From positions 930,001 to 994,000 of the forward strand of contig NZ_SRMB01000002.1 in assembly GCF_004745645.1 (NCBI RefSeq): a stretch of 64,000 nucleotides of DNA, written 5' to 3'. Made by a program: the position numbers and the translations under genes. Each line of letters begins with the position of its first letter. The stretch's first letter is position 1. Origin of the DNA: Hymenobacter metallicola. GTDB taxonomy: Bacteria; Bacteroidota; Bacteroidia; Cytophagales; Hymenobacteraceae. The notes under the pieces are model-generated. The model had not been told where the DNA came from, searched no databases, and was given only the letters and a program-made list of their open reading frames with translations. This document shows, piece after piece, positions 44,241-53,542 of the stretch.

Positions 44241-44663
44241 CTAGCTCGTGTGCCGGCGCATGATTTCCTTGGCAATACCCAGGTTGGCATCGGCCATGCG
44301 CACGGCCAAAAAGCAATACCATTTTCCGTCGTTTATGGGACGCAAATGGTGAAGTTGGTCTTCCAGAATAATAGAGGCATCGGTTAGCGGACCACCCACC
44401 CAGGCCTTGGTTGCCAGGGCGTCATCCATAGTCCGCAGCAGCTTGGCATTGCGCAGGCTGATTTGGTTAGGATTGTAGGTATTGCTTGTGGTATAAAATG
44501 CCAGCACCTTGCCCGACTGCGTGTCGACCACGCAGCTCATCAGCAAGTCCGGAATGTCTGCCAGCAAGCCTTCCAGCATTTTTTGAGCCCGCTTCCCGTT
44601 TTCATCGGCTACCGCTACGGTTACTTTCTTTAACTGAAGACGATTGAAAAACGGAATATTCAT
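44241..44663 (-). CDS. Roadblock/LC7-like protein, first of a tandem pair
   Basis: A 140-residue cytoplasmic protein; the ATG at 44663 (MNIPFFNRLQLKKVTVAVAD) is chosen over a longer unconserved frame. Like its neighbour it shows the strand-helix pattern DLLMSCVVDTQSGKVLAFYT, then a helix with RNAKLLRTMDDALATK, then IILEDQLHHLRPINDGKWYC and a last helix (LGIAKEIMRRH). The motifs DQLHxL and the final ANLGIA/TNLAQA helices are shared by both proteins, so they are paralogues. It carries a longer, basic N-terminal stretch. A role in polarity or gliding-related GTPase control would fit the family, but nothing in the neighbourhood proves it. Confidence 0.68.
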   Translation of the reverse strand: MNIPFFNRLQLKKVTVAVADENGKRAQKMLEGLLADIPDLLMSCVVDTQSGKVLAFYTTSNTYNPNQISLRNAKLLRTMDDALATKAWVGGPLTDASIILEDQLHHLRPINDGKWYCFLAVRMADANLGIAKEIMRRHTS

Positions 44664-44936
44664 TAGCGAAGAGCGAAGAGCAACGCGACCCGCTGCCGGC
44701 TGAGCCGCTAGCACGTCGCGTGTACTCTTCGGTACAGAATTAAGAGTTTCGGAATGGATGTACGCGTCTGACCGCGGTGGTAAAACAGGTACGTCCACTT
44801 ACTTCAGGTTGCTGCTACGGCCTAAGGTTCTACCAAAAACCAGGGGGTGATTTCTCGAAGAGCCTTGTTAGGCCATTATGCTAACTGATACAACCGAAAG
44901 ATTTTTTTGTTATACGCTGTTGGTCCTCTCGGCCAA

Positions 44937-45635
44937 CTAAAACTGCCACCAGTGGCGCTTCTTCACCTTGGCAACCTTATCGGTGCGGGGCAGCAGGGTA
45001 ACGTTCTGCACACTGCGGCCTTTTACCTGAATTTCGTCTTCGGTGTAACCACCGTAGCCGAACTGCAGATTCGAAGTTTGGTTGGCCGGAACCAGCAGGG
45101 AGTAGGTGCCTTGCGCATTGGTCGTCACACCCCGGCCACTGGTTTTGTCGAGCACCGTAGCGCCTACAAGCGGCCGCCCGTTCTCGTCCAGAATCCGACC
45201 GTTTACGACAGCCATTTTCTTGGCTGCGGCGGCTTCGGCGGCCACACTAACGATTTCTTCGCTGGTTGCGGCAATAGTGGCGACCGGAGTCCCAATCTTT
45301 TCGGGGCGGGGTAAGCTGGTGCCAGCCAGTACGGCTCCGCTCAGCAGCGCGCCCACCAGCACAATAGAGCCCGCCCGACGACGGAAACGAACCGGTTCCG
45401 TCCGCATCAGGTGAAACTGGTGCTGCAGCCAGCCCACGGGGCGAACGGCGTGTCCCTTCTCGCGCAGGGCATAAAAACGTTTTAGTGCCTCGTCGCCCTG
45501 GGCTGGGTTAGCCTTGAGGTAGGCATCTACTAGATCTGCATTCTGGCCCGACAAATCTCCCCGAAGGTAGGCGTCACGATAGGTAGAAAGTAGTTCTCCT
45601 GTGATAGGATGAAAAGGGTAAGCAGTTAATGCCAT
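44937..45635 (-). CDS. Single-pass membrane protein with a periplasmic CarboxypepD_reg-like domain
   Basis: A 232-residue protein (ATG at 45635). A soluble, charged N-terminal part (about 1-86) ends with the basic RFRRR stop. One membrane helix follows at about 88-107 (SIVLVGALLSGAVLAGTSL). After an Ala-rich linker comes a CarboxypepD_reg-like beta-sandwich at about 142-215 (VNGRILDENGRPLVGATVLD; TTNAQGTYSLLV). By the positive-inside rule the domain faces the periplasm. The architecture, a small cytoplasmic helical head plus a receptor-like periplasmic domain, resembles that of anti-sigma-type sensors that touch TonB receptors, although no sigma factor lies beside it. The C-terminus KKRHWWQF is unusual. 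It is 273 bp from the roadblock pair on the same strand. Confidence 0.72.
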   Translation of the reverse strand: MALTAYPFHPITGELLSTYRDAYLRGDLSGQNADLVDAYLKANPAQGDEALKRFYALREKGHAVRPVGWLQHQFHLMRTEPVRFRRRAGSIVLVGALLSGAVLAGTSLPRPEKIGTPVATIAATSEEIVSVAAEAAAAKKMAVVNGRILDENGRPLVGATVLDKTSGRGVTTNAQGTYSLLVPANQTSNLQFGYGGYTEDEIQVKGRSVQNVTLLPRTDKVAKVKKRHWWQF

Positions 45636-46132
45636 TGTTGTAGAATAAAGGTGTGAGAAGGAAGGCGCGGCTACCGCCAGCAAGGAGCTAAAGGCAGGGC
45701 AATCTATACTGTGAATAATCCTAGTACTAATGATATTCGATAAATGTTCTGAATCAGTATATAAAACCTCCTTTGTAATCGGTAAAAGGGTTTAGCTGCG
45801 AGTTAAAGCAGGTGTTGCACCCGGTGAAATCTGGTTGTATTAGCAGATTAACCTAAGCTCAACAATACAATACCCGCTATAGTGCTTTTTCTGGCTTCTC
45901 CCTGCCAGGGAAAACAGTAGCTGTCTTTCGAGTGATTTACCAAAAAAGGCCCCCTATGCCTGAAAGGTTTTATCTAAAAGAGGATTTTATTGCCAATTAG
46001 CGCGCGGTAGTGTCATAAACCCACTATCTTCTCATCACTGAGTTTCTGGCATTTCCTGTTTGCACTATATTCTGTAACTTTAGAAGTTGCCATTCTCGAC
46101 TCGTATTGCTAGTTCCGGTTTCAGCGCCTCTT
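45636..46132. other. AT-rich divergent intergenic region, 497 bp
   Basis: It separates the membrane-anchored CarboxypepD_reg gene (leftward) from the DUF5686 gene (rightward) and must hold both promoters. TAACTTTA at 46075-46082 matches TAnnTTTG in all but the last base and lies about 50 bp before the ATG at 46133; no -33 TTG is well placed. The GC content is clearly below that of the window. I see no gene, hairpin terminator or repeat in it. Confidence 0.4.
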
Positions 46133-48637
46133 ATGAAGAATATTTATGCGCTACTATTCTTACTCTTAAGCTTAGCATTGCCTTCTCAGGCACAGCGCAT
46201 AGTGATATTGGGGCGCATCACGGAGGCGGCTACCGGTCAGCCCGTGCCTTTTGCTTCTCTTTTTGTACCAGGCACGACTATTGGCCTTACCGCTGATGCT
46301 GAAGGGCGCTACCAACTTTCCCTCACGCAGCCTATTGATACGCTTGCCGCTTCGGCTCTGGGCTTTGTGGCTCTGAAAAAGGCCGTAGGCAGTCAGGCCC
46401 AGCAAACGATAAACTTTGCCCTCCGCTCGGGGGCGGTAACCTTGAATGAGGTAGTGGTACGCCCTACCGAAAACCCGGCCTACGTTATTCTACGCCGCGT
46501 GCAGGCGCGCAAAGCTCAGAACGATAAGCGCGGCCTGAAGGCTTTTGAATACGACAGCTACAACCGTATTCAGACGACGATTACGGATTTGCCTGGTCGC
46601 CTGGCCAAGCGCAAAGTGGTGCGCGATATGCTGGCCTTGTCGGATAGCATGAGCAAGGGCAATACTGGAATTAGCACCAAGGCCCTACCCATTTTCGCTT
46701 CCGAAGTCCTGTCCCGCTTTTACGTGCAGAACCACCCTATTCGGAAGCGGGAGGAAATAAAGCGCCGGCAGATGCGGGGCCTGGGGCCGCGCGAAGGCTC
46801 GGTGGCTTCCCAGATTCTGGGCTCATCGTTTCAAGACTACAACTTCTATACTAACTGGCTGCCCATCATGGGCAAGGACTTTATCTCGCCCATTGCCGAC
46901 GGTTGGAAACTGGCCTACGAATACGAGCTGGAAGATTCCGTGTTTGTGGGGCAGGACTGGTGCTACCGGCTGGCCGTAAAGCCCCGGCGTCCGCAAGACC
47001 TGGCCTTTACCGGCACCCTCTGGATTACGGCCGACACCTACGCTCTGCGCAAAGTAGAGCTGGCGAAAAGCCCTGAGGCCAACATCAATTTTGTCAGCGA
47101 CCTACGTATTTACCAGGAACTCACCCCGCCCGGGCAGGGACCGGCCTTGCCGGAGCGGGTGCGCGTGGTAGTTGGGGTAAAGCCCGTCGACAACCAGGCC
47201 GGTATGCAGGTACAGTTCGTGACGATTAACTCTAATTTTGAACGCAACCACGAGCGGGACCTGGCTTTTTATGACAATGCCCTGGAAACGGCCCCCAACG
47301 CCAACCTCGTACCAAAAGACTTTTTTGATAAGAACCGCCCCGATTCGCTTAGCGCCGAAGACCAAACCACCTTGGCCGTGCTCGACTCGGTGCGGGAACT
47401 ACCCAGTGTGCGCTCTATCCTGGACTTGGCCGACATCGTCGTAAATGGGTATAAGCGGGTGGGGCGCTTTGACCTTGGACCTATCTTATCCACCTACGGC
47501 TTCAACGATATTGAGGGCCACCGCCTGCGCTTTGGCTTCCGCACCACGCCCGAGCTAAGCCGCGACTGGCTGATTCGGGCGTATGCTGCCTACGGCTTCC
47601 GTGACGGGCGTCTTAAATATGCGGCCCGGGTCAGCCGCATCATCGAGCGGCAACACTGGACCGTACTCGGTGCCGAATACCGCCACGACCTCGACCAGGT
47701 AGCCTTGCTCGACAATGAGTTCGGGCAGGAAAACCCGTTGTTCGACGCCGCCGCCCGCATTGGCCGCATCCGGGGCAGCCGCCCATTGATGCGCGATATT
47801 TCGGGCTTGTCGTTGCAGACTGATATTATCCGGGGCTTTACCCAGAAGATTATTGTGCGCCACCAGCGCTTTACCCCACTCTACAACTTCGCCTACTACA
47901 ATACCGAGCAGCGGGCCCCCGGCGCGCCCACGGCCGCCAACATTACGCTTTCGGAGCTCATTCTGGAGTCGCGCTACGCCCACGACGAAATGATGGTTGA
48001 AACCGACAACCGCCGCCGGGCCATCGGCCTAATGCGCTGGCCCGTGTTTGTGTTTCGCTACACCCTAGGCGCCAACCACTTGCTTGGCAGCGACTTTAAG
48101 TACCAGAAGTTTTCATTTATCACCACCCAAAGCATACAAATGGGCCTTTTGGGGCGGGCCGATTACCGGTTTGAGGCCGGCTATATTCCCAGCACCGTGC
48201 CCTACCCTATTCTGAAGACGCACATGGGCAACCAGTCGCCGTTTTACAACGGAGCGGCCTTCAATCTGATGCGTTACTTCGAGTTTGTGAGTGACCGGTA
48301 CGTTTCGCTGCGGGTAGAAGACCACTTTGAAGGCTTACTGCTCAACAGCGTGCCCCTGCTGCGCAAGCTTAACTGGCGCCTGCTGGCCAGCGGCAACGTT
48401 CTGTTTGGGGGAGTTAGCGAGGCCAACCGTAACCTGACGCCTCCGAAACATCCCGACACGGGTGAGCCCCAACCTTCTTTCCAAGCCCTAGACCACGGCC
48501 CTTACGCCGAGGTCGGCTACGGGGTAGAAAACATCTTTAAAGTAGCCCGCGTGGATTTTCTGCACCGGCTAACCTATCGTAATAACCCCGAAGCCCGCAA
48601 CTTTGGCGTAAAACTGAGCCTGCAGTTCAAGCTCTAA
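46133..48637 (+). CDS. DUF5686 outer-membrane protein with an N-terminal CarboxypepD_reg-like domain
   Basis: An 834-residue protein. The ATG at 46133 gives signal peptide MKNIYALLFLLLSLALPSQA; a TTG 27 bp upstream is rejected. A CarboxypepD_reg-like domain at about 22-105 (ILGRITEAATGQPVPFASLF) is followed by the DUF5686 region, opened by VVVRPTENPAYVILRRVQAR and FEYDSYNRIQTTI. The C-terminal 380 residues are rich in alternating amphipathic strands and end in NFGVKLSLQFKL, as expected for an outer-membrane barrel, although it lacks a plug. DUF5686 proteins are common and uncharacterised in Bacteroidota. The divergent neighbour also carries a CarboxypepD_reg-like domain, which may point to a shared pathway. 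Confidence 0.87.
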   Translation: MKNIYALLFLLLSLALPSQAQRIVILGRITEAATGQPVPFASLFVPGTTIGLTADAEGRYQLSLTQPIDTLAASALGFVALKKAVGSQAQQTINFALRSGAVTLNEVVVRPTENPAYVILRRVQARKAQNDKRGLKAFEYDSYNRIQTTITDLPGRLAKRKVVRDMLALSDSMSKGNTGISTKALPIFASEVLSRFYVQNHPIRKREEIKRRQMRGLGPREGSVASQILGSSFQDYNFYTNWLPIMGKDFISPIADGWKLAYEYELEDSVFVGQDWCYRLAVKPRRPQDLAFTGTLWITADTYALRKVELAKSPEANINFVSDLRIYQELTPPGQGPALPERVRVVVGVKPVDNQAGMQVQFVTINSNFERNHERDLAFYDNALETAPNANLVPKDFFDKNRPDSLSAEDQTTLAVLDSVRELPSVRSILDLADIVVNGYKRVGRFDLGPILSTYGFNDIEGHRLRFGFRTTPELSRDWLIRAYAAYGFRDGRLKYAARVSRIIERQHWTVLGAEYRHDLDQVALLDNEFGQENPLFDAAARIGRIRGSRPLMRDISGLSLQTDIIRGFTQKIIVRHQRFTPLYNFAYYNTEQRAPGAPTAANITLSELILESRYAHDEMMVETDNRRRAIGLMRWPVFVFRYTLGANHLLGSDFKYQKFSFITTQSIQMGLLGRADYRFEAGYIPSTVPYPILKTHMGNQSPFYNGAAFNLMRYFEFVSDRYVSLRVEDHFEGLLLNSVPLLRKLNWRLLASGNVLFGGVSEANRNLTPPKHPDTGEPQPSFQALDHGPYAEVGYGVENIFKVARVDFLHRLTYRNNPEARNFGVKLSLQFKL

Positions 48638-48666
48638 CCGCTTACCATCGAGTTATGTACTTGGCA

Positions 48667-48709
48667 ACTAAAAAGCCCCGGTGACTTAAAGTCGCCGGGG
48701 CTTTTTAGT
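48667..48709. terminator. Bidirectional terminator between DUF5686 and GH43 genes
   Basis: ACTAAAAAGCCCCGGTGAC (48667-48685) and GTCGCCGGGGCTTTTTAGT (48691-48709) form a long stem with one mismatch and a 5-nt loop. A5 and T5 within the stem serve both strands. Confidence 0.88.
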
Positions 48710-48726
48710 ATTGGAGTGCTTCTTTC

Positions 48727-50325
48727 CTAACGCTTATTACGCAGCGAGAAGTGGTTGAAGGCTACCGTAGACGTAGCCGGGCCCTGGGCCAACAGCGCAA
48801 TGCGGATGCCCCGGTCCCACGGCGGCAGGTACGTGCCATTAATGGCGAAGCTTTCCGTAGGCATGGCCAGCCAGCTGGTGCCGTCGGTGCTGTAGCAGAA
48901 GCGGTAGCGCTGCCCGCCCCACACTTCCAGACGCAGCCAGAGCTGCTTGCAGTCGGAAAGAGCTACTTTGGTCAGGCACTGCTGCGTACCACCTTTCACG
49001 TGCCAGAGCTGCAGGCTGTTGTCGCCGGCCAGCAACGATAAGGCGTTGAAATGGTCGCCGATGGCGGCAATGCCAGCAAAGGTACCGGGAGCCAGATTGG
49101 CGAAATCCAGAGACGTAACGGCTTTGTAGGTAGCGGCAAACGTCCGCTGGGCTACCATGGCGCCCAGGCCGGTGGTGTTGGCCGTCAGCAGCAGCTGACC
49201 GTCGCTGACGCCTACTTCGGGCTGCTCGCCCACGGGCCACTGCCAAGTTTGAGCCAGCTGACTGGAGGCAAAGTCATCCGTCACGTTCAGCACGCTCAGG
49301 TCGGGCAACGGAGCTGCTTGGGGGCTCTTGCCTTCAAATTCGGGCCAGCCTTCGGCGTTCCAGGTAAACTCGCTCAGAATGCCCTGGCGCCCCACAAACT
49401 CGTGGCTGTCGGTGTAGTACGCGTGGTGGAGCAGGAACCAGCGGCCCTCGTACTCGGCCACGGTGCCGTGGCCGGGGCATTTCCAAGTCTTGTTCTTGTC
49501 CAGAATCGGGTTCTGGGGGCACTTCTCCCAAGGGCCCAGCAGGCTTTTGGCCCGGGCCACGCCGGTAGCGTAGTTGCAGCACTTGCCGCAGCAGCCATTG
49601 CCGGCGTAGAACATGTAGAAGTACTCATCGTGGCGGACGATGGCCGAGCCTTCGACCAGGCAGCCTTCCCACTTCTCGGTGTTGCGGAACAGCTCGACCT
49701 TCTTACCGACCAGGGCCATGCGCTTTTCATTGATGCGCTGGGCCCAAATCGGCGTGGGCTTGCTCTTGCTGTTGCCATCCTCTTTCCACACCAGATACAG
49801 GTCGCCGTGCTCATCACGCACGGGGAAGCCGTCGATGGAGCCCAGGCGCTGGCCTACCAGCGGGCCGTGGTCGGTATAGGGGCCTTCGGGCTGGTCGGCG
49901 CTGGCCACGGCTACGCACAGCGGGCCACCTTTCTTGCGGGCCGTGTAGTAGATATAGGTTTTACCGCCTTCGTAGAAGATTTCCGGCGCCCAGAAGTTGG
50001 CGTCGCACCAGTCGGGCAGCTGCCCGGGGAAAACGTGCGTAACCAGCTCCCAGTCGACCAGATTATCCGACTTGAACAGCGGAAATACGGGCCCCCACTC
50101 GGCCGATGTCGCGCTGGCCCAGTACGTATTGCCAATTTTGGCAATCGTCGGGTCGGGGAAGTCGCCGGGCAGGACGATGTTGGCATAGTTGGTGGGCTCA
50201 GCCTCTACGGGCGGGGCCACGGTGGGAGTAGCATCGACTTGCGGCGCAACGGCAGCATACTCAGTCGAAGAGTCTACAGTGGGGACCAGCTCGAGGGAGG
50301 GTCCGCTTTCGAAGTCGAACGACAC
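48727..50325 (-). CDS. Glycoside hydrolase family 43 enzyme with a C-terminal beta-sandwich
   Basis: A 532-residue protein from the GTG at 50325 (MSFDFESGPS); the frame stays open to a GTG at 50403, but the added residues are not a convincing signal peptide, so start and location (cytoplasm or export) are uncertain. The five-bladed GH43 propeller spans about 50-350. Its catalytic set is Asp in GDFPDPTIAK (base), Asp in SIDGFPVRDE (pKa modulator) and Glu in LVEGSAIVRH (acid). A cysteine-rich loop GNGCCGKCCNYATG is an unusual insertion. A C-terminal jelly-roll (about 355-530; VTDDFASSQLAQTWQWP) resembles the GH43 accessory domain. The substrate could be an arabinan, xylan or galactan; the divergent galactokinase gene slightly favours a galactose-releasing role. 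Confidence 0.85.
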   Translation of the reverse strand: MSFDFESGPSLELVPTVDSSTEYAAVAPQVDATPTVAPPVEAEPTNYANIVLPGDFPDPTIAKIGNTYWASATSAEWGPVFPLFKSDNLVDWELVTHVFPGQLPDWCDANFWAPEIFYEGGKTYIYYTARKKGGPLCVAVASADQPEGPYTDHGPLVGQRLGSIDGFPVRDEHGDLYLVWKEDGNSKSKPTPIWAQRINEKRMALVGKKVELFRNTEKWEGCLVEGSAIVRHDEYFYMFYAGNGCCGKCCNYATGVARAKSLLGPWEKCPQNPILDKNKTWKCPGHGTVAEYEGRWFLLHHAYYTDSHEFVGRQGILSEFTWNAEGWPEFEGKSPQAAPLPDLSVLNVTDDFASSQLAQTWQWPVGEQPEVGVSDGQLLLTANTTGLGAMVAQRTFAATYKAVTSLDFANLAPGTFAGIAAIGDHFNALSLLAGDNSLQLWHVKGGTQQCLTKVALSDCKQLWLRLEVWGGQRYRFCYSTDGTSWLAMPTESFAINGTYLPPWDRGIRIALLAQGPATSTVAFNHFSLRNKR

Positions 50326-50971
50326 AATAGGAAGAAGAAAGAGTGGGAAACGAAAGAGGTTTTCGGGGGGACGGTACCAGCTGCAGGGCCAGTACCAAAA
50401 CACTACACAACTCGTCGGCCCTTTCGGGGCTAGCTTCTTAATAAAGAGGTTAGAACATGGAATTTTCGAGCCCTACCTACTGCAACAAACCGAAAGGTAC
50501 TACTTTACTTTTATTCGCAAGCAAACAAGTGTATTTTTTTGATACAACCCAAAGCAGCCTTATCTGTTTTGCCTGTTTTTGGCGACTGATTTTTATCAGA
50601 ATGCCTCGCAACGCAAAAAGGCGCAAAACTGGTTCAATTCAGGCTATTTACTTGAAAGACCCAAGCTTGATACTACCGAAATGGTAGAGCATAATTCGGG
50701 CCATTCTAAATAAACGGCACAGGCAAAACTCAGCATTAATATAATTTAACCAATAATTACCAGCAGCTGAATAAGAATATTCGGCGCCACCCCGGCTTTC
50801 CGGCAGTTTTAAGGCCAAGACTTTACACCTATTATTTTTGGCCGCTCTGCCGTAGCAATGCGCCAAAGCTTCAGCTAAAGTCGGCGGGGGTGCGTAAAAT
50901 ATCATCCGGATTCGCGCCAACTTGCGCGGCCGGCTTCCACCCTATTCTTTTATCCCACTCTGTTTCTGCTT
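50326..50971. other. Divergent intergenic region between GH43 and galK
   Basis: This AT-rich stretch should carry promoters for both genes. The part 50326-50403 might belong to GH43 if a longer start is used. I find no exact TAnnTTTG box facing galK, no terminator and no repeat. Short frames at 50457-50920 have no family features and are not called. Confidence 0.35.
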
Positions 50972-52129
50972 ATGCTCGCCCACGATATTGCCGCTGCATT
51001 TCGCCAACATTTTGACTCTGAACCGTTGCTGGTGCGCGCCCCTGGCCGTATTAACCTCATTGGAGAGCACACCGACTACAATGCGGGCTATGTGCTGCCG
51101 GCGGCCATCGACAAGGAAATGTATTTCGCGGTGGCCCTGAACCAGCAGAACCTGATACGGCTGCGAGCTTACGATTTCGACGCCTCCTTCGAGGTGGCCG
51201 CCGACGCAGTGGCTCCCAGTGAAACGGAATGGGCCAACTACCTGCTGGGCGTAGTGGCTCAGCTGCACAAGCGCGGCGTGCAGGTGCCAGGTTTTGACTG
51301 CATCTTCGGCGGCACGGTGCCAGCCGGGGCGGGCTTGTCGTCGTCGGCCGCGCTGGAATGCGGGATGCTGTTTGCGCTGGACCACTTGCTGCATACCCAG
51401 CTGGAACCCATGCAGATTGCCAAAATGGGACAAACGGCCGAGCACGAGTACGCCAAGGTAATGTGCGGGCTGATGGATCAGTTTGCCAGCGTCTTTGGGC
51501 GCGACGGCAAAGTGGTGCGCCTCGACTGCCGCTCCCTGGAGTACGAATACTTCCCCTTCGACACCACGGCCTGCCGCATCGTACTCTGCAACTCGGGCGT
51601 GAAACATAGTTTGGCCAGCTCCGAGTACAACACCCGTCGCCAGGAGTGTGAACAGGGCGTGGCGATTCTGCGTCAGCATTACCCCCAGATTGAAACCCTG
51701 CGCGACGTGACCCTGGCCCAGCTAGCAACCCACCGCAACGAGCTAGGCGACGTGGTATACCGGCGCTGCAGCTACGTGGTAGAGGAAAATCAGCGGGTGG
51801 AAGAAACCTGCCGCGTACTCATGCAGGGTGACCTGACGGCCGTGGGGAAACAGCTATACGCTTCGCACACCGGCCTAAGCGAAAAATATGAAGTAAGTTG
51901 TAAGGAGCTGGATGTACTGGTACGGCTGGCCCAGAACGTGCCCGGTGTATATGGAGCGCGCATGATGGGCGGGGGCTTTGGCGGCTGCACCATCAACCTA
52001 GTAGCCACTGAACAAGTACCGGCCTTTGTGGAATACATGAAGACCAAGTATCAGCAGGAGCTGGGGTTGTCCCTGGAAACCTACGAAGCCACTATTGTAG
52101 ACGGCGTGGGCCTGTTCAACCAGGCTTGA
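50972..52129 (+). CDS. galK: Galactokinase
   Basis: A 385-residue GHMP kinase that phosphorylates alpha-D-galactose to galactose 1-phosphate, the entry step of the Leloir pathway, in the cytoplasm. The galactokinase signature RAPGRINLIGEHTDYNAGYV is at about 21-40. The ATP-binding loop GAGLSSSAALE lies near 117-127 with the DQFASVFG segment after it, carrying the catalytic Asp. Motif 3, MGGGFGGCTINLV, is near 332-344. Length and motifs are standard. The ATG at 50972 is well placed. It converges on an FHS-type sugar porter, and the two probably serve galactose import and use. The rest of the Leloir genes are not in the window. Confidence 0.96.
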   Translation: MLAHDIAAAFRQHFDSEPLLVRAPGRINLIGEHTDYNAGYVLPAAIDKEMYFAVALNQQNLIRLRAYDFDASFEVAADAVAPSETEWANYLLGVVAQLHKRGVQVPGFDCIFGGTVPAGAGLSSSAALECGMLFALDHLLHTQLEPMQIAKMGQTAEHEYAKVMCGLMDQFASVFGRDGKVVRLDCRSLEYEYFPFDTTACRIVLCNSGVKHSLASSEYNTRRQECEQGVAILRQHYPQIETLRDVTLAQLATHRNELGDVVYRRCSYVVEENQRVEETCRVLMQGDLTAVGKQLYASHTGLSEKYEVSCKELDVLVRLAQNVPGVYGARMMGGGFGGCTINLVATEQVPAFVEYMKTKYQQELGLSLETYEATIVDGVGLFNQA

Positions 52130-52151
52130 GCCGCAGTTCTATAAAGCACAA

Positions 52152-52186
52152 GCCGCCCGTCGATAGCTCGACGGGCGGCTTTTTTA
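52152..52186 (+). terminator. Intrinsic terminator after galK
   Basis: GCCGCCCGTCGA (52152-52163) and TCGACGGGCGGC (52168-52179) form a perfect 12-bp stem with a 4-nt loop, followed by a T-run. It may also slow transcription of the converging porter gene, but the T-run on that strand is weak. Confidence 0.88.
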
Positions 52187-52205
52187 TATCTAGCTCGGAG
52201 CTTAA

Positions 52206-53492
52206 CTAGGCTGCCGCAGGGCGGCTACCTTTCAGGCCGTACCAGACGATGTAGAGGTAGCAGAGCACGGGCAGGATAAACGCCAGACGCAGGGCGTGCA
52301 CCCCCCCGCCGCCGCTGGTGCTGTCGGCGATAAGCCCAAACAGGGGCGGAATGATGGCTCCGCCCACAATGGCGGCCGAGAGCAGGCCCGAGGCATCCTC
52401 GGTGTGCCGCCCCAGCCCGGCCACGGCCAGCGTGAAGATGACCGGGAACATAATCGAGTTCATCAGCCCCACGGCCAGCAGGCTCCACATGGCGACCGGG
52501 CCCGACGTGGTAATCGAAAGCAGCACCAGGCCCACCGCCCCCACCGCGGCCACGGCCAGCACCCGGCCGGGCTGGAGCTTGCGCAGCAGCCCGATGCCCA
52601 GGAAGCGGCCCACCATGGCCGCCCCCCAGTAGAAGGCCACCTGCACGCCCGCCTCCCGGGCCGGCATGTTCAGCACCTCGGGCTGGCCCAGGTAGCTCAC
52701 GATGTGGGAGCCAATGGCCACCTCGGCCCCGACGTAGGCAAAGATGCCCACCAGGCCCAGGCGCAGGTGCCGAAAGTGCCAGGCCCGCTCGGTGTCGCCG
52801 GCCGGGGCCGGGGCATGGGTGATGTGGGGCAGCCGCAGCAGGGCCAGCAGCAGGCTGATGAGCACCAGCACGGCCCCGATGCCCAGGTACAGGTATTGCA
52901 CCGCCGTCACGTCCAGGGCCGCGGCCTGGGAGGCCGAGAGCTGCTTGAGGTCGGGCAGGTGGGACAGAATCAGGGCCGAGCCCAGAATCGGGGCCAGGAA
53001 AGTAGCCAGCGAGTTGAAGGCCTGCGTGAGCGTGAGCCGGGAGGAGGCCGTGGCGGGCGGGCCCAGAATGGCGACGTAGGGGTTGCCGGCCACCTGCAGG
53101 GTCACGATGCCGGTGGCCAGCACGAACAAGGCGCCCAGAAACAGCTCAAAGGTGCGGCTTGCGGCGGCCGGAAAAAACAAAAAGCAGCCCAGGGCCGCCA
53201 CCAGGAAGCCCACGAGCATGCCGCGCTTGTAGCCCAGGCGCTTGACGACCTGCCCGGCCGGGATGCCCATGACCAGGTAAGCCCCAAAAAAGCAGAAGTT
53301 GACCAGGTTGACCTTGGCGTAGCTGAGCGTGAAGAGGCCCTTGAGGTAAGGAATCAGGATGTCGTTCAGGCAGGTGATGAAGCCCATCATGAAAAACAGC
53401 ACCGTCAGCGAGGCCAGGGCTGAGGTGTAGCGCGGCGCGTCCTGGCCCGTATCCGGGGAGGAGCCGACGGCGGAAGGAGCAACAAGAGCCAT
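52206..53492 (-). CDS. Sugar:proton symporter, MFS FHS family (GluP/FucP-like)
   Basis: A 428-residue major facilitator with twelve hydrophobic segments. The opening LTVLFFMMGFITCLNDILIP followed by YLKGLFTLSYAKVNLVNF is the mark of the FHS branch (fucose-galactose-glucose:H+ symporters, GluP/FucP). The RLGYKRGMLVGFLVAALGCF loop after helix 2 and the AFNSLATFLAPILGS and GSHIVSYLG segments fit as well. Adjacent galK favours galactose and glucose as substrates. A terminator at 53543-53588 separates it from the upstream polysaccharide locus, so it has its own promoter; nevertheless the glucose released by the locus could be its cargo. Confidence 0.92.
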   Translation of the reverse strand: MALVAPSAVGSSPDTGQDAPRYTSALASLTVLFFMMGFITCLNDILIPYLKGLFTLSYAKVNLVNFCFFGAYLVMGIPAGQVVKRLGYKRGMLVGFLVAALGCFLFFPAAASRTFELFLGALFVLATGIVTLQVAGNPYVAILGPPATASSRLTLTQAFNSLATFLAPILGSALILSHLPDLKQLSASQAAALDVTAVQYLYLGIGAVLVLISLLLALLRLPHITHAPAPAGDTERAWHFRHLRLGLVGIFAYVGAEVAIGSHIVSYLGQPEVLNMPAREAGVQVAFYWGAAMVGRFLGIGLLRKLQPGRVLAVAAVGAVGLVLLSITTSGPVAMWSLLAVGLMNSIMFPVIFTLAVAGLGRHTEDASGLLSAAIVGGAIIPPLFGLIADSTSGGGGVHALRLAFILPVLCYLYIVWYGLKGSRPAAA

Positions 53493-53542
53493 ACGAAATG
53501 AAAATAAGGGTTCGGTGAGCGTAAGTTAGAATAGCTGGGCAC

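Noticed and set aside
50404..50920. Short frames (76 and 90 codons) in the GH43-galK gap
   Set aside because: AT-rich sequence, no conserved motif and no start context; treated as non-coding.
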